NCBI RefSeq assembly: GCF_947498515.1
Contig: NZ_CANMKO010000010.1
Location: 62,001 to 126,000, forward strand
Reading direction: 5' to 3'
Length of the DNA: 64,000 bases
Origin: an uncultured Pelagimonas sp.
GTDB lineage: Bacteria > Pseudomonadota > Alphaproteobacteria > Rhodobacterales > Rhodobacteraceae
Part shown: positions 18,752-28,763 of the stretch, piece after piece
Position numbering within the stretch: position 1 is the first letter of the stretch
Layout: the number at the start of each line of letters is the position of its first letter
Notes under the pieces: model-generated
What the model saw: the letters and a program-made list of their open reading frames with translations, nothing else
What the model was told of the DNA's origin: nothing
Database searches by the model: none
Translations under genes and position numbers: made by a program

Positions 18752-21031
18752 ATGACCGACTCAGCCAAGGAAACATTGCGCCAGGCGGCGCTGTTCTACC
18801 ACGAAAACCCGCAACCGGGTAAATTGGAGATCCGCGCGACCAAGCCGCTGGCCAATGGCCGCGACCTAAGCCGCGCTTATTCACCGGGTGTGGCCGAGGC
18901 TTGTCTTGAGATCAAAGAAAACCCGGAAAACGCCGCCCGCTATACCACGCGTGGCAATTTGGTGGCGGTTGTGTCCAACGGAACGGCGGTCTTAGGCCTT
19001 GGGAACATTGGCGCTTTGGCTTCCAAACCGGTCATGGAAGGCAAGGCGGTCCTGTTCAAGAAGTTTGCCGATATTGATTGTTTTGACATCGAGGTTGATC
19101 AGCCCGACCCCGAAAAGCTTGCTGATATTGTCTGTGCGTTAGAACCGACCTTTGGCGCGATCAACCTCGAAGACATCAAAGCGCCCGATTGTTTTATCGT
19201 TGAACGAATTTGTCGCGAGCGGATGAACATCCCGGTTTTTCATGACGATCAACACGGCACGGCGATTGTTGTCGGCGCTGCTGCGACCAATGCTTTGCAT
19301 GTGGCGGGCAAAAAATTCGAAGACATCAAGATTGTTTCGACCGGCGGTGGTGCCGCTGGGATTGCCTGTCTCAACATGCTGTTGAAACTCGGCGTCAAAC
19401 GCGAAAACGTCTGGCTTTGCGACATCCATGGCCTCGTTTACGAAGGCCGCGACATCGACATGAATCCGCAAAAGGCCGCCTTTGCCCAAGCGTCGGATTT
19501 GCGCAGCTTGGATGAGGTGATGGATGGGGCCGATATGTTCCTTGGCCTCTCTGGTCCGGGGGTGCTTAGCCCCGACAACGTGTCGAAAATGACCAAACGC
19601 CCGATCATTTTTGCCCTTGCCAATCCAACACCGGAAATCATGCCCGACCTCGCGCGTACCGTCGCGCCTGACGCCATCATCGCAACGGGCCGAAGCGATT
19701 TTCCCAATCAGGTCAACAACGTACTCTGCTTCCCCTTCATCTTCCGTGGGGCGTTGGACGTTGGTGCAACCGAAATCAACGATGCGATGCAGGTCGCTTG
19801 CGTCGAAGGGATCGCCGCCCTTGCCCGTGCCACCACAAGCGCCGAAGCCGCCGCCGCCTATCGCGGAGAACAGCTCACATTTGGCGAAGACTATTTGATC
19901 CCCAAGCCGTTTGACCCACGCCTGTCCGGCGTTGTCTCAACGGCCGTTGCCAAGGCCGCGATGGAAACCGACGTCGCCAAACGCCCGGTTGCCGACCTTG
20001 AAGCCTACAAGCAAAAGCTTGACGCAAGCGTGTATAAATCCGCCCTGCTGATGCGGCCGGTCTTCCAAGCCGCCGCCACCGCGTCGCGCCGCATCGTTTT
20101 TGCCGAAGGCGAAGACGAACGTGTTTTGCGATCCGCCCAAGCGATCTTGGAAGAAACCACCGAAACGCCGGTATTGATTGGTCGCCCGGATGTGATCAAC
20201 GCCCGCTGTGAAAAGCTTGGCCTAGAAATTCGCCCCGAGCGGGATTTCAATATCGTGAACCCCGAAAATGACCCGCGCTATCGCGACTATTGGGAGGCCT
20301 ATCACCAACTCATGTGTCGCCGCGGTGTCACCCCCGAAACCGCCCGCGCCATCATGCGCACCAACTCGACCGCCATTGGCGCGATCATGGTCCACCGAGG
20401 TGAGGCGGATAGTTTGATTTGCGGGACCTTTGGGGAATTCCGCTGGCATTTGAACTATGTCAATCAAGTGCTTGGCAGCGAAACCATGCGCCCGCATGGG
20501 GCTTTGTCGATGATGATCCTCGAGGATGGGCCGCTATTCATTGCCGACACCCACGTGCGCTCCCTGCCCTCGCCCGAGGAACTTGCCGAAAGCGCAATTG
20601 GCGCGGCGCGGCATGTGAAACGCTTTGGCCTTGAACCCAAAATCGCCTTTTGCTCGCAATCGCAATTTGGCAACCAGGCCGAAGGTTCGGGCAAGCGCTT
20701 GCGTGAGGCGATGGCCATTCTCGACAAGCAGCAACATGATTTCTGTTACGAGGGTGAGATGAACGTCGACGCCGCGCTAGACGAGAATTACCGCGAGATG
20801 GTATTGCCCGGAAACCGCATGAAAGGCAGCGCCAATGTGTTGATCTTTGCCCATGCCGATGCGGCCTCTGGTGTGCGTAACATCTTGAAAATGAAGGCGG
20901 ACGGGCTCGAAGTTGGGCCTATCCTGATGGGTATGGGCAACCGCGCCCATATCGTCACGCCCTCGATCACAGCGCGCGGATTGCTCAACATGGCCGCCAT
21001 CGCCGGCACCCCGGTTAAGGCCTATAGCTAA
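18752..21031 (+). CDS. maeB: NADP-dependent malic enzyme with phosphotransacetylase-like C-terminal domain
   Basis: A 759-residue two-domain protein. Residues 1 to about 425 are a malic enzyme ([17 protein letters not shown] near 32-48, [12 protein letters not shown] near 160, NAD(P) motif [15 protein letters not shown] near 192). Residues from about 440 onward are related to phosphotransacetylase ([15 protein letters not shown]), usually regulatory and without enzymatic activity in MaeB. It decarboxylates malate to pyruvate and yields NADPH, feeding acetyl-CoA synthesis during growth on C4 or C2 carbon; acetyl-CoA inhibition through the C-terminal domain is known in MaeB family members. Length is normal. 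Confidence 0.96.
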   Translation: MTDSAKETLRQAALFYHENPQPGKLEIRATKPLANGRDLSRAYSPGVAEACLEIKENPENAARYTTRGNLVAVVSNGTAVLGLGNIGALASKPVMEGKAVLFKKFADIDCFDIEVDQPDPEKLADIVCALEPTFGAINLEDIKAPDCFIVERICRERMNIPVFHDDQHGTAIVVGAAATNALHVAGKKFEDIKIVSTGGGAAGIACLNMLLKLGVKRENVWLCDIHGLVYEGRDIDMNPQKAAFAQASDLRSLDEVMDGADMFLGLSGPGVLSPDNVSKMTKRPIIFALANPTPEIMPDLARTVAPDAIIATGRSDFPNQVNNVLCFPFIFRGALDVGATEINDAMQVACVEGIAALARATTSAEAAAAYRGEQLTFGEDYLIPKPFDPRLSGVVSTAVAKAAMETDVAKRPVADLEAYKQKLDASVYKSALLMRPVFQAAATASRRIVFAEGEDERVLRSAQAILEETTETPVLIGRPDVINARCEKLGLEIRPERDFNIVNPENDPRYRDYWEAYHQLMCRRGVTPETARAIMRTNSTAIGAIMVHRGEADSLICGTFGEFRWHLNYVNQVLGSETMRPHGALSMMILEDGPLFIADTHVRSLPSPEELAESAIGAARHVKRFGLEPKIAFCSQSQFGNQAEGSGKRLREAMAILDKQQHDFCYEGEMNVDAALDENYREMVLPGNRMKGSANVLIFAHADAASGVRNILKMKADGLEVGPILMGMGNRAHIVTPSITARGLLNMAAIAGTPVKAYS

Positions 21032-21039
21032 GCAAGGTT

Positions 21040-21058
21040 GGGCGGGTATCCCCCGCCC
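21040..21058. terminator. GC-rich hairpin between convergent genes
   Basis: Perfect arms GGGCGGG (21040-21046) and CCCGCCC (21052-21058) sit between the maeB stop and the stop of the convergent gene. There is no long T-run on either side, so termination strength is uncertain. Confidence 0.5.
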
Positions 21059-21064
21059 ACCTCG

Positions 21065-21973
21065 TTACTTGAGTGGCACCAGATCGTTGTTTTCAACCGT
21101 AAAGCTTTTGCTGCACCCGGCCGCTCCGATTTTGCCACAGGCGGACCCGTGCAAATTCAGGGTGATCACCGGTTTCACCGTGACCTGATAGCCATACATA
21201 TGGCCGCCGCCGATGCGGACGAACCCGCCCCCCTGTTGTTGGCGATAGAATTCCATCGGGCACCCGGCGCTCCCACAGAACAAAGATGCCGCCTTGTCAC
21301 AAGTGATCTGCGCGTAATCAATCACCTGATCCAAAAGCCCGTCACGATCAAAGTCTTCTTTGATCACCGCCCCGTCCTGCACGGTCACCGACCCACCAAA
21401 GGTCCGGCAATCTTTTTCCACCTTTGCCTTGGCCAACGCCAACGGTTCTTGAACCGGAGGAGGAGGCGGCAACGCACATTGCCGAGCTGCACTATCCAGC
21501 GCTTTGGACGACCCGCGCAATGACATCGCCGTCCTATTCACTACCTCGCCACTTGTGCCATCCATCAAGACCAGCTCGGCCCGCGTGCCTGATTTGAGGG
21601 CGCCAATCAGAGATCCATGCGCCGCAAGGTCATAGGGCGCGTGGTAGTCTTCGTAATCCGTTTGGCCCGTATGCGTAAACGTCATGCGACCCGCCTCGTT
21701 TCCATCGACCAAAACACGGGCCTGCAGGGTTTCAGGCAAGACCTCGCCGTGAAAAAATATCCGATGCGCCAATGTCTTCTGGTTTTGACAGCCGACCATG
21801 TAGCAAAAATAATTTGCCTGCTCTTTGTCATCGACGGGGCAGACAACCGCACCTTTAAACCCGGTATTGGCGTTGTCGAACGCCTCCCATCGCCCTTGTG
21901 CTACCGCTGACGTGCTAACACAGCAAAGCGCCAGCAACGCCATCATCAAAGCTTTTACCAAATGCATTTTCAC
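21065..21973 (-). CDS. Secreted cysteine-containing protein of unknown function
   Basis: A 302-residue protein with a Sec signal peptide (hydrophobic residues 6-24, AVAQ cleavage). The mature part has two regions: an N-terminal one with CPVDDKEQANYFCYMVGC, resembling invasion-associated-locus-type domains with paired cysteines, and a C-terminal one with further paired cysteines (ITCDKAASLFCGSAGCPMEFY) joined by a proline run near residue 170. Several likely disulfides suggest a periplasmic location. A possible calcium-type loop DFDRDGLLDQVID is near residue 206. I cannot assign a function. It is transcribed alone, convergent to maeB. Confidence 0.8.
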   Translation of the reverse strand: MKMHLVKALMMALLALCCVSTSAVAQGRWEAFDNANTGFKGAVVCPVDDKEQANYFCYMVGCQNQKTLAHRIFFHGEVLPETLQARVLVDGNEAGRMTFTHTGQTDYEDYHAPYDLAAHGSLIGALKSGTRAELVLMDGTSGEVVNRTAMSLRGSSKALDSAARQCALPPPPPVQEPLALAKAKVEKDCRTFGGSVTVQDGAVIKEDFDRDGLLDQVIDYAQITCDKAASLFCGSAGCPMEFYRQQQGGGFVRIGGGHMYGYQVTVKPVITLNLHGSACGKIGAAGCSKSFTVENNDLVPLK

Positions 21974-22133
21974 CCCTGAATATACCTAAAAACCACCCTC
22001 AGGATGCCGGGTTTTGCCTTGTCAGGCAACGGGTTTGAGATTCGCGTCTTGGGCACTGGCAAATTCGCAGATTAGATTTGCATTTTTGCAATTTCGGTAA
22101 AAATTTGCAGCCAAAGGGCTAAAACACAGGGGC

Positions 22134-22163
22134 TTTGCAAAAATTTGCAAGGCCGTTTGCGAA
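22134..22163. promoter_or_regulatory. ScfR/PccR-type operator (TTTGCAAA repeats) upstream of prpE
   Basis: Three TTTGCAA-type units occur in a row: TTTGCAAA at 22134-22141, TTTGCAAG at 22144-22151 and TTTGCGAA at 22156-22163. The last pair has the four-base spacing reported for the short-chain acyl-CoA regulator PccR of Rhodobacter sphaeroides (TTTGCAAA-N4-TTTGCAAA). More TTTGCA-like units lie at 22077-22110. This lies 112 bases before the propionyl-CoA synthetase start, a sensible target for such a regulator. Confidence 0.7.
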
Positions 22164-22274
22164 AAACCACACATTCCTCTGCGGTAATCTGTCCACATCA
22201 CGCCCTAGACACTTGCCCGGATCAACCCGCCCCGCTTATGCCTTTGCCAGAGGATGGAATAAGTGGAGGACGCC

Positions 22275-24167
22275 ATGGGCTATCAAGAGGTTTACGACAG
22301 TTGGAAATCCGATCCTGAGGGGTTCTGGATGGACGCGGCCAACGCAATTGACTGGGACAAGAAACCCAGCAAGGCGCTCTCGGATCTTGGCGATGACATG
22401 TATGAATGGTTCGCCGATGGCATGGTCAACACCTGCTATAACGCCGTTGACCGTCATGTCGAAAACGGCCGGGGCGAGCAAACCGCGATCATCTATGACA
22501 GCCCGATCACCCACACCAAACGCGAGATCACCTATGTTGAGCTGCGCAACCGCGTTGCCAATCTTGCCGGTGCTTTGCGTGCCAAGGGCGTCGAAAAAGG
22601 CGACCGCGTCATCATTTATATGCCGATGATCCCCGAGGCGCTCGAAGCCATGCTAGCCTGCGCCCGCCTTGGTGCGATCCATTCGGTTGTGTTCGGCGGA
22701 TTTGCGGCCAACGAATTGGCGGTGCGCATTGACGACGCCAAACCTAAGGCGATCATCGCCGCCTCTTGCGGGTTGGAGCCGGGCCGCGTCGTTCACTACA
22801 AGCCGCTCTTGGATGGCGCGATTGACCTTGCCGATCACAAGCCCGACTTCACCGTCATTTTCCAACGTGAACAAGAGGTTGCCGAGCTTAAAGAAGGCCG
22901 CGACTATAACTGGCACGGCTTTCAATACGGTGTTGAACCGGCTGAATGTGTTCCGGTCGAAGGCAACCATCCGGCCTATATCCTCTATACCTCTGGCACC
23001 ACCGGCGCGCCCAAAGGCGTGATCCGCCACACCGGCGGTCAGCTTGTGGCGCTGAACTGGACGATGAAAAACATCTACAACGTCGATCCCGGCGATGTGT
23101 TTTGGGCGGCGTCTGATGTGGGTTGGGTCGTTGGCCACAGCTATATTTGTTATGGCCCGCTGATCCACGGCAACACCACCATCGTGTTTGAGGGTAAACC
23201 CGTCGGCACCCCCGATCCCGGCACCTTCTGGCGGGTGATCGAAGAGCACAAGGTCAAAACCTTCTTCACCGCGCCGACCGCCTTCCGTGCTGTGAAACGC
23301 GAAGATCCGACCGGCGAATACGTCAAGAAATACGACTTGAGCTGTCTTGAACAGGTGTTCTTGGCCGGTGAGCGCGCCGACCCCGACACCATCGTTTGGG
23401 CGCAGGATCAGTTGAAAAAGCCGATCATCGACCATTGGTGGCAGACCGAGCTTGGCTATCCCGGTGTGTGTAACCCGGTTGGAATCGAACTTTTGCCGGT
23501 CAAACTTGGCTCGCCCTCGGTACCGCTTCCCGGTTATCAGATGAAGATCCTCGATGATGCGGGCAACGAACTGCCACCCGGTGAGTTGGGGGCCATTGTG
23601 ACGCCTCTGCCGCTGCCGCCAGGCACCTTCCCCAACCTGTGGAACGCCGAAGATCGTTATAAGAAAAGCTATCTGACCAACTTCCCCGGCTACTATGAAA
23701 CCGGCGATGCGGGCATGATCGACGAAGACGGCTACCTCTATATCATGGCGCGCACCGATGACGTGATCAACGTCGCCGGTCACCGCCTGTCGACGGGTGG
23801 CATGGAAGAAGTGCTTGCCGATCACCCCGATGTTGCCGAATGCGCCGTGATTGGTGTGTCCGATAGCCTCAAAGGGCAGATGCCCATGGGCTTTCTCTGC
23901 CTGAACGCGGGCACTACCAAGGCTGATGATGAGATCGTCAAAGAGGTCATCAAGTTGGTGCGCGAAAAGATCGGACCGGTTGCCGCGTTCAAGCTTTGCT
24001 GCGTTGTCGATCGCCTGCCTAAAACCCGCTCGGGCAAAATCCTGCGCGGCACCATGGTGTCGATTGCCGATAGCAAAGAGTACAAAATGCCCGCCACCAT
24101 CGACGATCCGGTCATTCTGGACGAAATCAAAGTGGCGCTTCAGGGGCTTGGCTACGCCAAAGGCTAA
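22275..24167 (+). CDS. prpE: Propionyl-CoA synthetase
   Basis: A 630-residue AMP-forming acyl-CoA synthetase. The start at the ATG 22275 is favoured because GGAGG lies six bases upstream; an in-frame GTG at 22263 would be within that site. ATP motif YTSGTTGAPKGV is near residue 242, WAASDVGWVVGHSY near 276, YETGDAG near 473 and the acetyl-regulated lysine motif KTRSGKILRGT near 586. The acetyl/propionyl-CoA synthetase fold fits PrpE best through its N-terminus YDSWKSDPEGFW and the propionate-type promoter upstream. It activates propionate to propionyl-CoA; acetate use as side activity is possible. Confidence 0.9.
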   Translation: MGYQEVYDSWKSDPEGFWMDAANAIDWDKKPSKALSDLGDDMYEWFADGMVNTCYNAVDRHVENGRGEQTAIIYDSPITHTKREITYVELRNRVANLAGALRAKGVEKGDRVIIYMPMIPEALEAMLACARLGAIHSVVFGGFAANELAVRIDDAKPKAIIAASCGLEPGRVVHYKPLLDGAIDLADHKPDFTVIFQREQEVAELKEGRDYNWHGFQYGVEPAECVPVEGNHPAYILYTSGTTGAPKGVIRHTGGQLVALNWTMKNIYNVDPGDVFWAASDVGWVVGHSYICYGPLIHGNTTIVFEGKPVGTPDPGTFWRVIEEHKVKTFFTAPTAFRAVKREDPTGEYVKKYDLSCLEQVFLAGERADPDTIVWAQDQLKKPIIDHWWQTELGYPGVCNPVGIELLPVKLGSPSVPLPGYQMKILDDAGNELPPGELGAIVTPLPLPPGTFPNLWNAEDRYKKSYLTNFPGYYETGDAGMIDEDGYLYIMARTDDVINVAGHRLSTGGMEEVLADHPDVAECAVIGVSDSLKGQMPMGFLCLNAGTTKADDEIVKEVIKLVREKIGPVAAFKLCCVVDRLPKTRSGKILRGTMVSIADSKEYKMPATIDDPVILDEIKVALQGLGYAKG

Positions 24168-24195
24168 ACCCATCCTGCAATGTACACGACCAAAG

Positions 24196-24217
24196 CGGGC
24201 CTACGGGCCCGTTTTTT
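24196..24217 (+). terminator. Rho-independent terminator of prpE
   Basis: Stem CGGGCC (24196-24201) and GGCCCG (24206-24211), four-base loop, followed by six T. It lies 29 bases after the prpE stop. Confidence 0.88.
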
Positions 24218-24288
24218 CTCTGCGTAGTTGTCAACCCCTAGCGGAAACGACGCGACGCCAAAAGGTGGAGCAGAGATCAGCCGGGCAC

Positions 24289-24804
24289 CTATAACGGATC
24301 GGGCAACCTGATTTCGGGGGTGCCATCCGTGGGCAAGAACACAATCCGCGCACGATCACCCAGAACTTCATCAAAGCGCCCCACATAGCGCATGCTTGGA
24401 TAGATGTACGATTGATCAGTGTCGGTTTCGCCTGCCCTATCCCCCTCGGTCAGCGTGGCACGCCTTTTACGACATTGCGCTGCGGCGTCGTCGAACCGAA
24501 CAGGGGCCAGTCGAAAAGCAATGCACCCATTTTGCCCTTCATCCAGAACAAACAAGCCTGCCTCGGCGAGGTATAGGTTGGACCCCCTCCACCAACCAGT
24601 GTCTCCAGCTAGTTCGCGCGAAACAGCCCGGCCATTGTGTTCAACAATCAATGTCCGGTGCCAATCGCTATGTAGGCCGAACAGTCCTCTGGCGGCCAGT
24701 GTTACACGAACGCCGCCTTCCAAATCGGCTATGGCCCGGTGTTCCTCGCTCTCGCACCCCGCCAGAAAAACTGCCGTTAAAAAGAAAGCAAAAACAAAGC
24801 GCAT
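24289..24804 (-). CDS. Small lipoprotein of unknown function
   Basis: A 171-residue protein with a lipoprotein signal: hydrophobic residues 3-14 and lipobox LAGC (Cys17), so it should be lipidated after export. The mature part is mostly beta-type sequence with two further cysteines (NGCIAFR and AAQCRKR, about 94 and 111). No domain is recognised. It is transcribed in the same direction as nadK, 68 bases after it, and could be co-transcribed. Confidence 0.78.
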   Translation of the reverse strand: MRFVFAFFLTAVFLAGCESEEHRAIADLEGGVRVTLAARGLFGLHSDWHRTLIVEHNGRAVSRELAGDTGWWRGSNLYLAEAGLFVLDEGQNGCIAFRLAPVRFDDAAAQCRKRRATLTEGDRAGETDTDQSYIYPSMRYVGRFDEVLGDRARIVFLPTDGTPEIRLPDPL

Positions 24805-24872
24805 AGATTCCCGATCCCTAGGAGGTTTTGAAATTTGCGGACGTCTTTAAGGCAATAGAATGAAAAAACGTC

Positions 24873-25634
24873 TTAGACAAACTGCTCCCGGATCAGCCGT
24901 TCTTCTAATCCATGTCCCGGATCAAACAACACGCGGTGCTCAATCCCCGGTTCTGATTTGATATGCACCTGCAAGACATCCCGGACGCTATCACCATCCG
25001 CTTCGGCCATCACCGGACGTTTGTCCGGGTCCAACACCTCCATCGACACCTCAGCAGATTTGGGAAGCAATGCGCCGCGCCATCGTCGTGGGCGAAAGGG
25101 TGCAACCGCAGTCAATGCCAAGACATCCGACCCAATCGGCAAGATTGGACCGTGGGCGGAATAATTATACGCGGTTGACCCCGCAGGGGTAGCAACCAGC
25201 GCCCCGTCACAAACAAGCTCAGACATTCGAACCTGACCATCTACACTAATGCGCAATCTCGCCGCCTGAGGTCCGGCGCGCAGGATCGACACCTCGTTGA
25301 TCGCCAGCGCCCGGTGTTCAACACCATCGCTACAGGACGCCCGCATGACCAGCGGGTTGATCACGGTTTCCTCTGCCGCCTTTAGCCGTTCCTCAAGCGC
25401 GTGCTCGGAATATTCGTTCATCAAAAACCCAACCGTGCCGCGGTTCATCCCGTAAACCGGGGCCGGATTGCCTTCGGTGCGGTGCAGGGTTTGCAACATG
25501 AACCCGTCCCCGCCCAGCGCCACAATCACATCGGCCCCCGGCTCGGCATGGTCGCCATAGCGCCGCGTCAACCCGGCCAATGCCGCCTGAGCAATTGGCG
25601 CGCGCGAGGCGCAAAACGCAATTTTGAGGGACAT
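24873..25634 (-). CDS. nadK: NAD kinase
   Basis: A 253-residue enzyme that phosphorylates NAD to NADP. The diagnostic GGDGFMLQTLH (about residues 42-52) and NRGTVGFLMNEY (about 64-75) are present, and TPAGSTAYNYSAHGPIL (near 150) forms the NAD-binding site. Length is slightly below the usual 270-300, as seen in alphaproteobacteria. It is divergent from glyA. Confidence 0.95.
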   Translation of the reverse strand: MSLKIAFCASRAPIAQAALAGLTRRYGDHAEPGADVIVALGGDGFMLQTLHRTEGNPAPVYGMNRGTVGFLMNEYSEHALEERLKAAEETVINPLVMRASCSDGVEHRALAINEVSILRAGPQAARLRISVDGQVRMSELVCDGALVATPAGSTAYNYSAHGPILPIGSDVLALTAVAPFRPRRWRGALLPKSAEVSMEVLDPDKRPVMAEADGDSVRDVLQVHIKSEPGIEHRVLFDPGHGLEERLIREQFV

Positions 25635-25813
25635 CGGAGTTTCCTGTCTGTGGCTTTTGTCTCCGAAACAATCACAAGTTCACCGAACTAGCCAGAGATG
25701 CCGCAAGATTATTGCGCTTTGTCGCTTTACTCCCTTTGCCTTATGTGTCGTTTCCGATAGGAAACAGCCCAAATTCGAATCCGATCACACTGGACCCTTG
25801 AAGGAGCAGCCCA

Positions 25814-27100
25814 ATGACTGCATCGCGCGATTTCTTTTCCCAGCCTCTGTCCGAGCGGGACCCCGAGCTTTTCGGCTCGATCACCAACGAGCTTGGTCGC
25901 CAGCGCGACGAGATCGAATTGATCGCTTCGGAAAACATCGTGTCCCGTGCCGTGATGGAAGCGCAAGGCTCGGTTCTGACCAACAAATACGCCGAAGGCT
26001 ATCCAGGCCGTCGCTATTACGGTGGCTGCCAATTTGTTGACGTGGCCGAAAACCTCGCCATTGATCGCGCCAAGCAGTTGTTTGATTGCGATTTTGCCAA
26101 CGTACAGCCGAACTCGGGCTCACAGGCCAACCAAGGTGTGTTTCAGGCGCTGATCCAGCCCGGCGACACCATCCTTGGCATGTCGCTTGATGCTGGTGGT
26201 CACCTGACCCACGGCGCACGCCCCAACCAGTCGGGCAAGTGGTTCAACGCCGTTCAATACGGTGTGCGCAAAGAAGACAACATGCTCGACTATGACCAAG
26301 TCGAAGCGCTCGCCAAAGAGCATCAGCCCAAGATGATCATCGCCGGTGGCTCCGCCATCCCGCGTCAGATTGATTTCAAACGTATGCGCGAAATCGCCGA
26401 TATGGTTGGCGCGTACCTGCACGTCGACATGGCACACTTTGCCGGTCTGGTTGCGGCGGGTGAGCACCCCTCGCCCTTCCCGCATGCGCATGTGGCCACC
26501 ACAACCACGCATAAAACCCTGCGCGGTCCGCGCGGCGGCATGATCCTCACCAATGACGAGGCCATCGCCAAGAAAATCAACTCGGCGATCTTCCCCGGCA
26601 TCCAAGGCGGCCCGCTCATGCACGTTATCGCCGCCAAGGCCGTTGCCTTTGGTGAGGCGCTGCGCCCCGAGTTCAAAGACTATGCCAAGCAGGTCATCGC
26701 CAATGCCCAAGCCCTGTCTGATCAGTTGATCAAAGGCGGTCTCGACACTGTGACCCACGGCACCGACACCCATGTTGTTCTGGTTGATCTGCGCCCCAAA
26801 GGCGTGACCGGCAATATCGTCGACAAGGCCCTGGGCCGCGCGCATATCACCTGCAACAAAAACGGTGTGCCGTTTGACCCTGAAAAGCCAACTGTGACCT
26901 CGGGCATCCGCCTTGGCTCCCCGGCTGGTACCACCCGTGGCTTTGGTGAGGCCGAGTTCCGCCAGATCGCCGATTGGATCATCGAAATCGTCGATGGCAT
27001 CGCCGCCAACGGCGCGGATAACAACGGCGCGGTCGAAGAGAAAGTCCGTGGCGAAGTCGCCGCCCTCTGCGCCAAATTCCCGCTGTATCCCGATCTGTGA
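25814..27100 (+). CDS. glyA: Serine hydroxymethyltransferase
   Basis: A 428-residue PLP enzyme that interconverts serine and glycine with tetrahydrofolate, the main source of one-carbon units. Family signature [19 protein letters not shown] begins near residue 33. The PLP lysine lies in [17 protein letters not shown] (Lys near residue 236). The ATG follows AAGGAG nine bases upstream. A hairpin-like GCAA/TTGC repeat is in the leader, but no known glycine or other riboswitch architecture was recognised. Confidence 0.97.
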   Translation: MTASRDFFSQPLSERDPELFGSITNELGRQRDEIELIASENIVSRAVMEAQGSVLTNKYAEGYPGRRYYGGCQFVDVAENLAIDRAKQLFDCDFANVQPNSGSQANQGVFQALIQPGDTILGMSLDAGGHLTHGARPNQSGKWFNAVQYGVRKEDNMLDYDQVEALAKEHQPKMIIAGGSAIPRQIDFKRMREIADMVGAYLHVDMAHFAGLVAAGEHPSPFPHAHVATTTTHKTLRGPRGGMILTNDEAIAKKINSAIFPGIQGGPLMHVIAAKAVAFGEALRPEFKDYAKQVIANAQALSDQLIKGGLDTVTHGTDTHVVLVDLRPKGVTGNIVDKALGRAHITCNKNGVPFDPEKPTVTSGIRLGSPAGTTRGFGEAEFRQIADWIIEIVDGIAANGADNNGAVEEKVRGEVAALCAKFPLYPDL

Positions 27101-27125
27101 TCACACCAACCTATTGAAGTTAAAA

Positions 27126-27153
27126 GGGTGCGGCCATCACCGCGCCCTTTTTT
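27126..27153 (+). terminator. Rho-independent terminator of glyA
   Basis: Stem GGGTGCGG (27126-27133) pairs with CCGCGCCC (27140-27147, one GU) and is followed by six T, 26 bases after the glyA stop. Confidence 0.88.
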
Positions 27154-27220
27154 GTGAGACCAAACAATCCGATGCAGCATCGCAATCTATCAACAGCTGC
27201 GGGATTATGAGCCATCTCAT

Positions 27221-27628
27221 TTAGGGCAGATCGTAAAGCCCAAGAGCATTCCCACCAGGATCTACAAACTCTGAAAACGTGACAACGTTTGGAACCTGAA
27301 TTATCTTACCAGTCTCAATGCCAATTTCGGAGCGTTGGCGTTGAGTTGTCTCTATGTCTTCGACCAAAAAGCGAACAACTGGCGCTGACGGTTGCTGATC
27401 ATTTGCCTCAAAAATCTGCAACCAAACATTGGGGGAGACTTTGAATTCCACGATGCCGGGCACGGGTCTAAGCTCGTCGACATCCGCGCCCAGCAAATTT
27501 GTATACCATGCCTCCGCCTCGGTGATTGACGAAACCGGCAAACCGATTGTCACTTCCTGAAAAGGTTCTGCACTGGCGATATTTGACGTCACCAAACAGG
27601 CCACAGCAGTTCTGGCCAACCAGAGCAT
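27221..27628 (-). CDS. VOC (glyoxalase-fold) protein with signal peptide
   Basis: A 135-residue single-domain VOC protein. It differs from its neighbour by an N-terminal hydrophobic stretch ending in ASAEPF, which looks like a Sec signal peptide (cleavage near residue 20). The mature domain has the typical betas: VTIGLPVSSITEAEAWYTNLLG at the front and FSEFVDPGGNALGLYDLP at the end, with Glu/His-type metal positions not clearly conserved. Its start overlaps the upstream VOC gene stop by one base. A periplasmic VOC protein is unusual. Substrate unknown; the fold covers glyoxalases, dioxygenases and drug-binding proteins. Confidence 0.78.
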   Translation of the reverse strand: MLWLARTAVACLVTSNIASAEPFQEVTIGLPVSSITEAEAWYTNLLGADVDELRPVPGIVEFKVSPNVWLQIFEANDQQPSAPVVRFLVEDIETTQRQRSEIGIETGKIIQVPNVVTFSEFVDPGGNALGLYDLP

Positions 27629-28008
27629 TACTTTGCATCCCCGGTTAAATCTTGCGCAAGCATCAAGGCGTTGCCATCAGGGTCATAGAAAGTCGCCGTC
27701 TTGACCATGCCTTCGATCACATCGGTCTCGCCGTCAAATTTCACTTTGGCCTGTTCAAGGGCCTGCCGCGCGGCATCCAAATCTGCGATCCCAAAAACGG
27801 GCACACAGTTGCCGGGAACGGGTTTGGTGTGCTCACCCAATCCTATTGTCACTCCGGCGGTGTTCGTCTGAAGCTCTGACCAACCTGCGTCGTCCGCATG
27901 GTAGAGTGTCTCAAACCCCAACATACCCTCGTACCAAGCGGCGCTTGCGTGCCTGTCTTTTACAGACAGTGCGATGTTGATTGTGTTGTCCAATGAAATG
28001 AGCGACAT
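27628..28008 (-). CDS. VOC (glyoxalase/bleomycin-resistance) family protein
   Basis: A 126-residue cytoplasmic VOC domain: NIALSVKDRHASAAWYEGMLGFETLY at the front and TATFYDPDGNALMLAQDL at the end. It is the first gene of a two-gene unit with the exported VOC protein and is divergent from a HxlR-type regulator starting only 40 bases away, which suggests direct control by that regulator. The substrate cannot be named. Confidence 0.82.
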   Translation of the reverse strand: MSLISLDNTINIALSVKDRHASAAWYEGMLGFETLYHADDAGWSELQTNTAGVTIGLGEHTKPVPGNCVPVFGIADLDAARQALEQAKVKFDGETDVIEGMVKTATFYDPDGNALMLAQDLTGDAK

Positions 28009-28047
28009 GGGCTTCCCTTTTGATTCTAAATATACTAACTATACTTT

Positions 28048-28593
28048 ATGGACATAAAGCTTTTTGTCAACATCACCTCTCGGGCTTGGGCATTGCCCAT
28101 TTTGTCGAACCTCCACAAAGGTGTTGCCGGGCGGCAGGCACCCTTGCTGGCTGCGACGGGTGCGGGTAGATCCGCGTTCGCGCAGAGCATGGATCATCTT
28201 ATTTCCATTGGATTGCTGGAAAGAAACCCGGGTTACGGGCATCCGCTGCGCCCTGAATTTCGGCTGACAGCGTCCGGAATTCACGCCGCTGCAATCGCGA
28301 GCAAAATACAATGCGTTTCGGCGGACGAAGATCAGGATTTGCTTCGCCGCTCGTGGACTTTGCCGGTACTCACGTCGCTTCAGTCGCCCAGCCATTTCAA
28401 CGAAATAAAGCGAAACCTGCAAACGATTACAGATCGCGCCTTGTCACAATCATTGAAATCTATGGAGGTCAGAAACTGGGTCTGTCGCAGCGTGGACGAA
28501 GCCGCCCGCCCGCCAAGATCAATATACAGCGCCGTGAACACCGGTGGCGCAATAAGCAAAACCATCGCGCCCGACATTAGGTTTGGTTCGTGA
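28048..28593 (+). CDS. HxlR-like winged-helix regulator with two HTH units
   Basis: A 181-residue protein that appears to contain two HxlR/winged-helix units in tandem. Unit one (about 8-85) has RAWALPILSNLHKG and GAGRSAFAQSMDHLISIGLLERN followed by a wing. Unit two (about 99-172) has RRSWTLPVLTSLQSPSHFNEIKRNL, TDRALSQSLKSMEVRNWV and a wing. Ordinary HxlR proteins have one unit and dimerise, so this may be a built-in dimer. Its start is divergent and close to the VOC pair, its likely target. Confidence in gene is good, moderate in the duplicated architecture. Confidence 0.8.
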   Translation: MDIKLFVNITSRAWALPILSNLHKGVAGRQAPLLAATGAGRSAFAQSMDHLISIGLLERNPGYGHPLRPEFRLTASGIHAAAIASKIQCVSADEDQDLLRRSWTLPVLTSLQSPSHFNEIKRNLQTITDRALSQSLKSMEVRNWVCRSVDEAARPPRSIYSAVNTGGAISKTIAPDIRFGS

Positions 28594-28763
28594 GACCGAC
28601 TATCATTGAGACCTGTGGAGTGGTATCCAAAGTCGGCGTGGCGGCCCTTGCGCCATCACCCCCAAGACGGTTTTTCGCCTCCTCTTGAAAAAACGTCCCG
28701 CAATACCGACGGAACCTGTCAGCACCTGCGTGTAACCTCTCAAAAGACGAACAGGAGACAGTC

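Noticed and set aside
22653-24173. Very long open frame antisense to prpE
   Set aside because: It is a mirror of strongly biased third-codon positions; no ribosome site, no domain, and prpE is certain on the other strand.
25635-25813. Glycine riboswitch before glyA
   Set aside because: The leader has only a small stem; the conserved glycine aptamer segments are not present.
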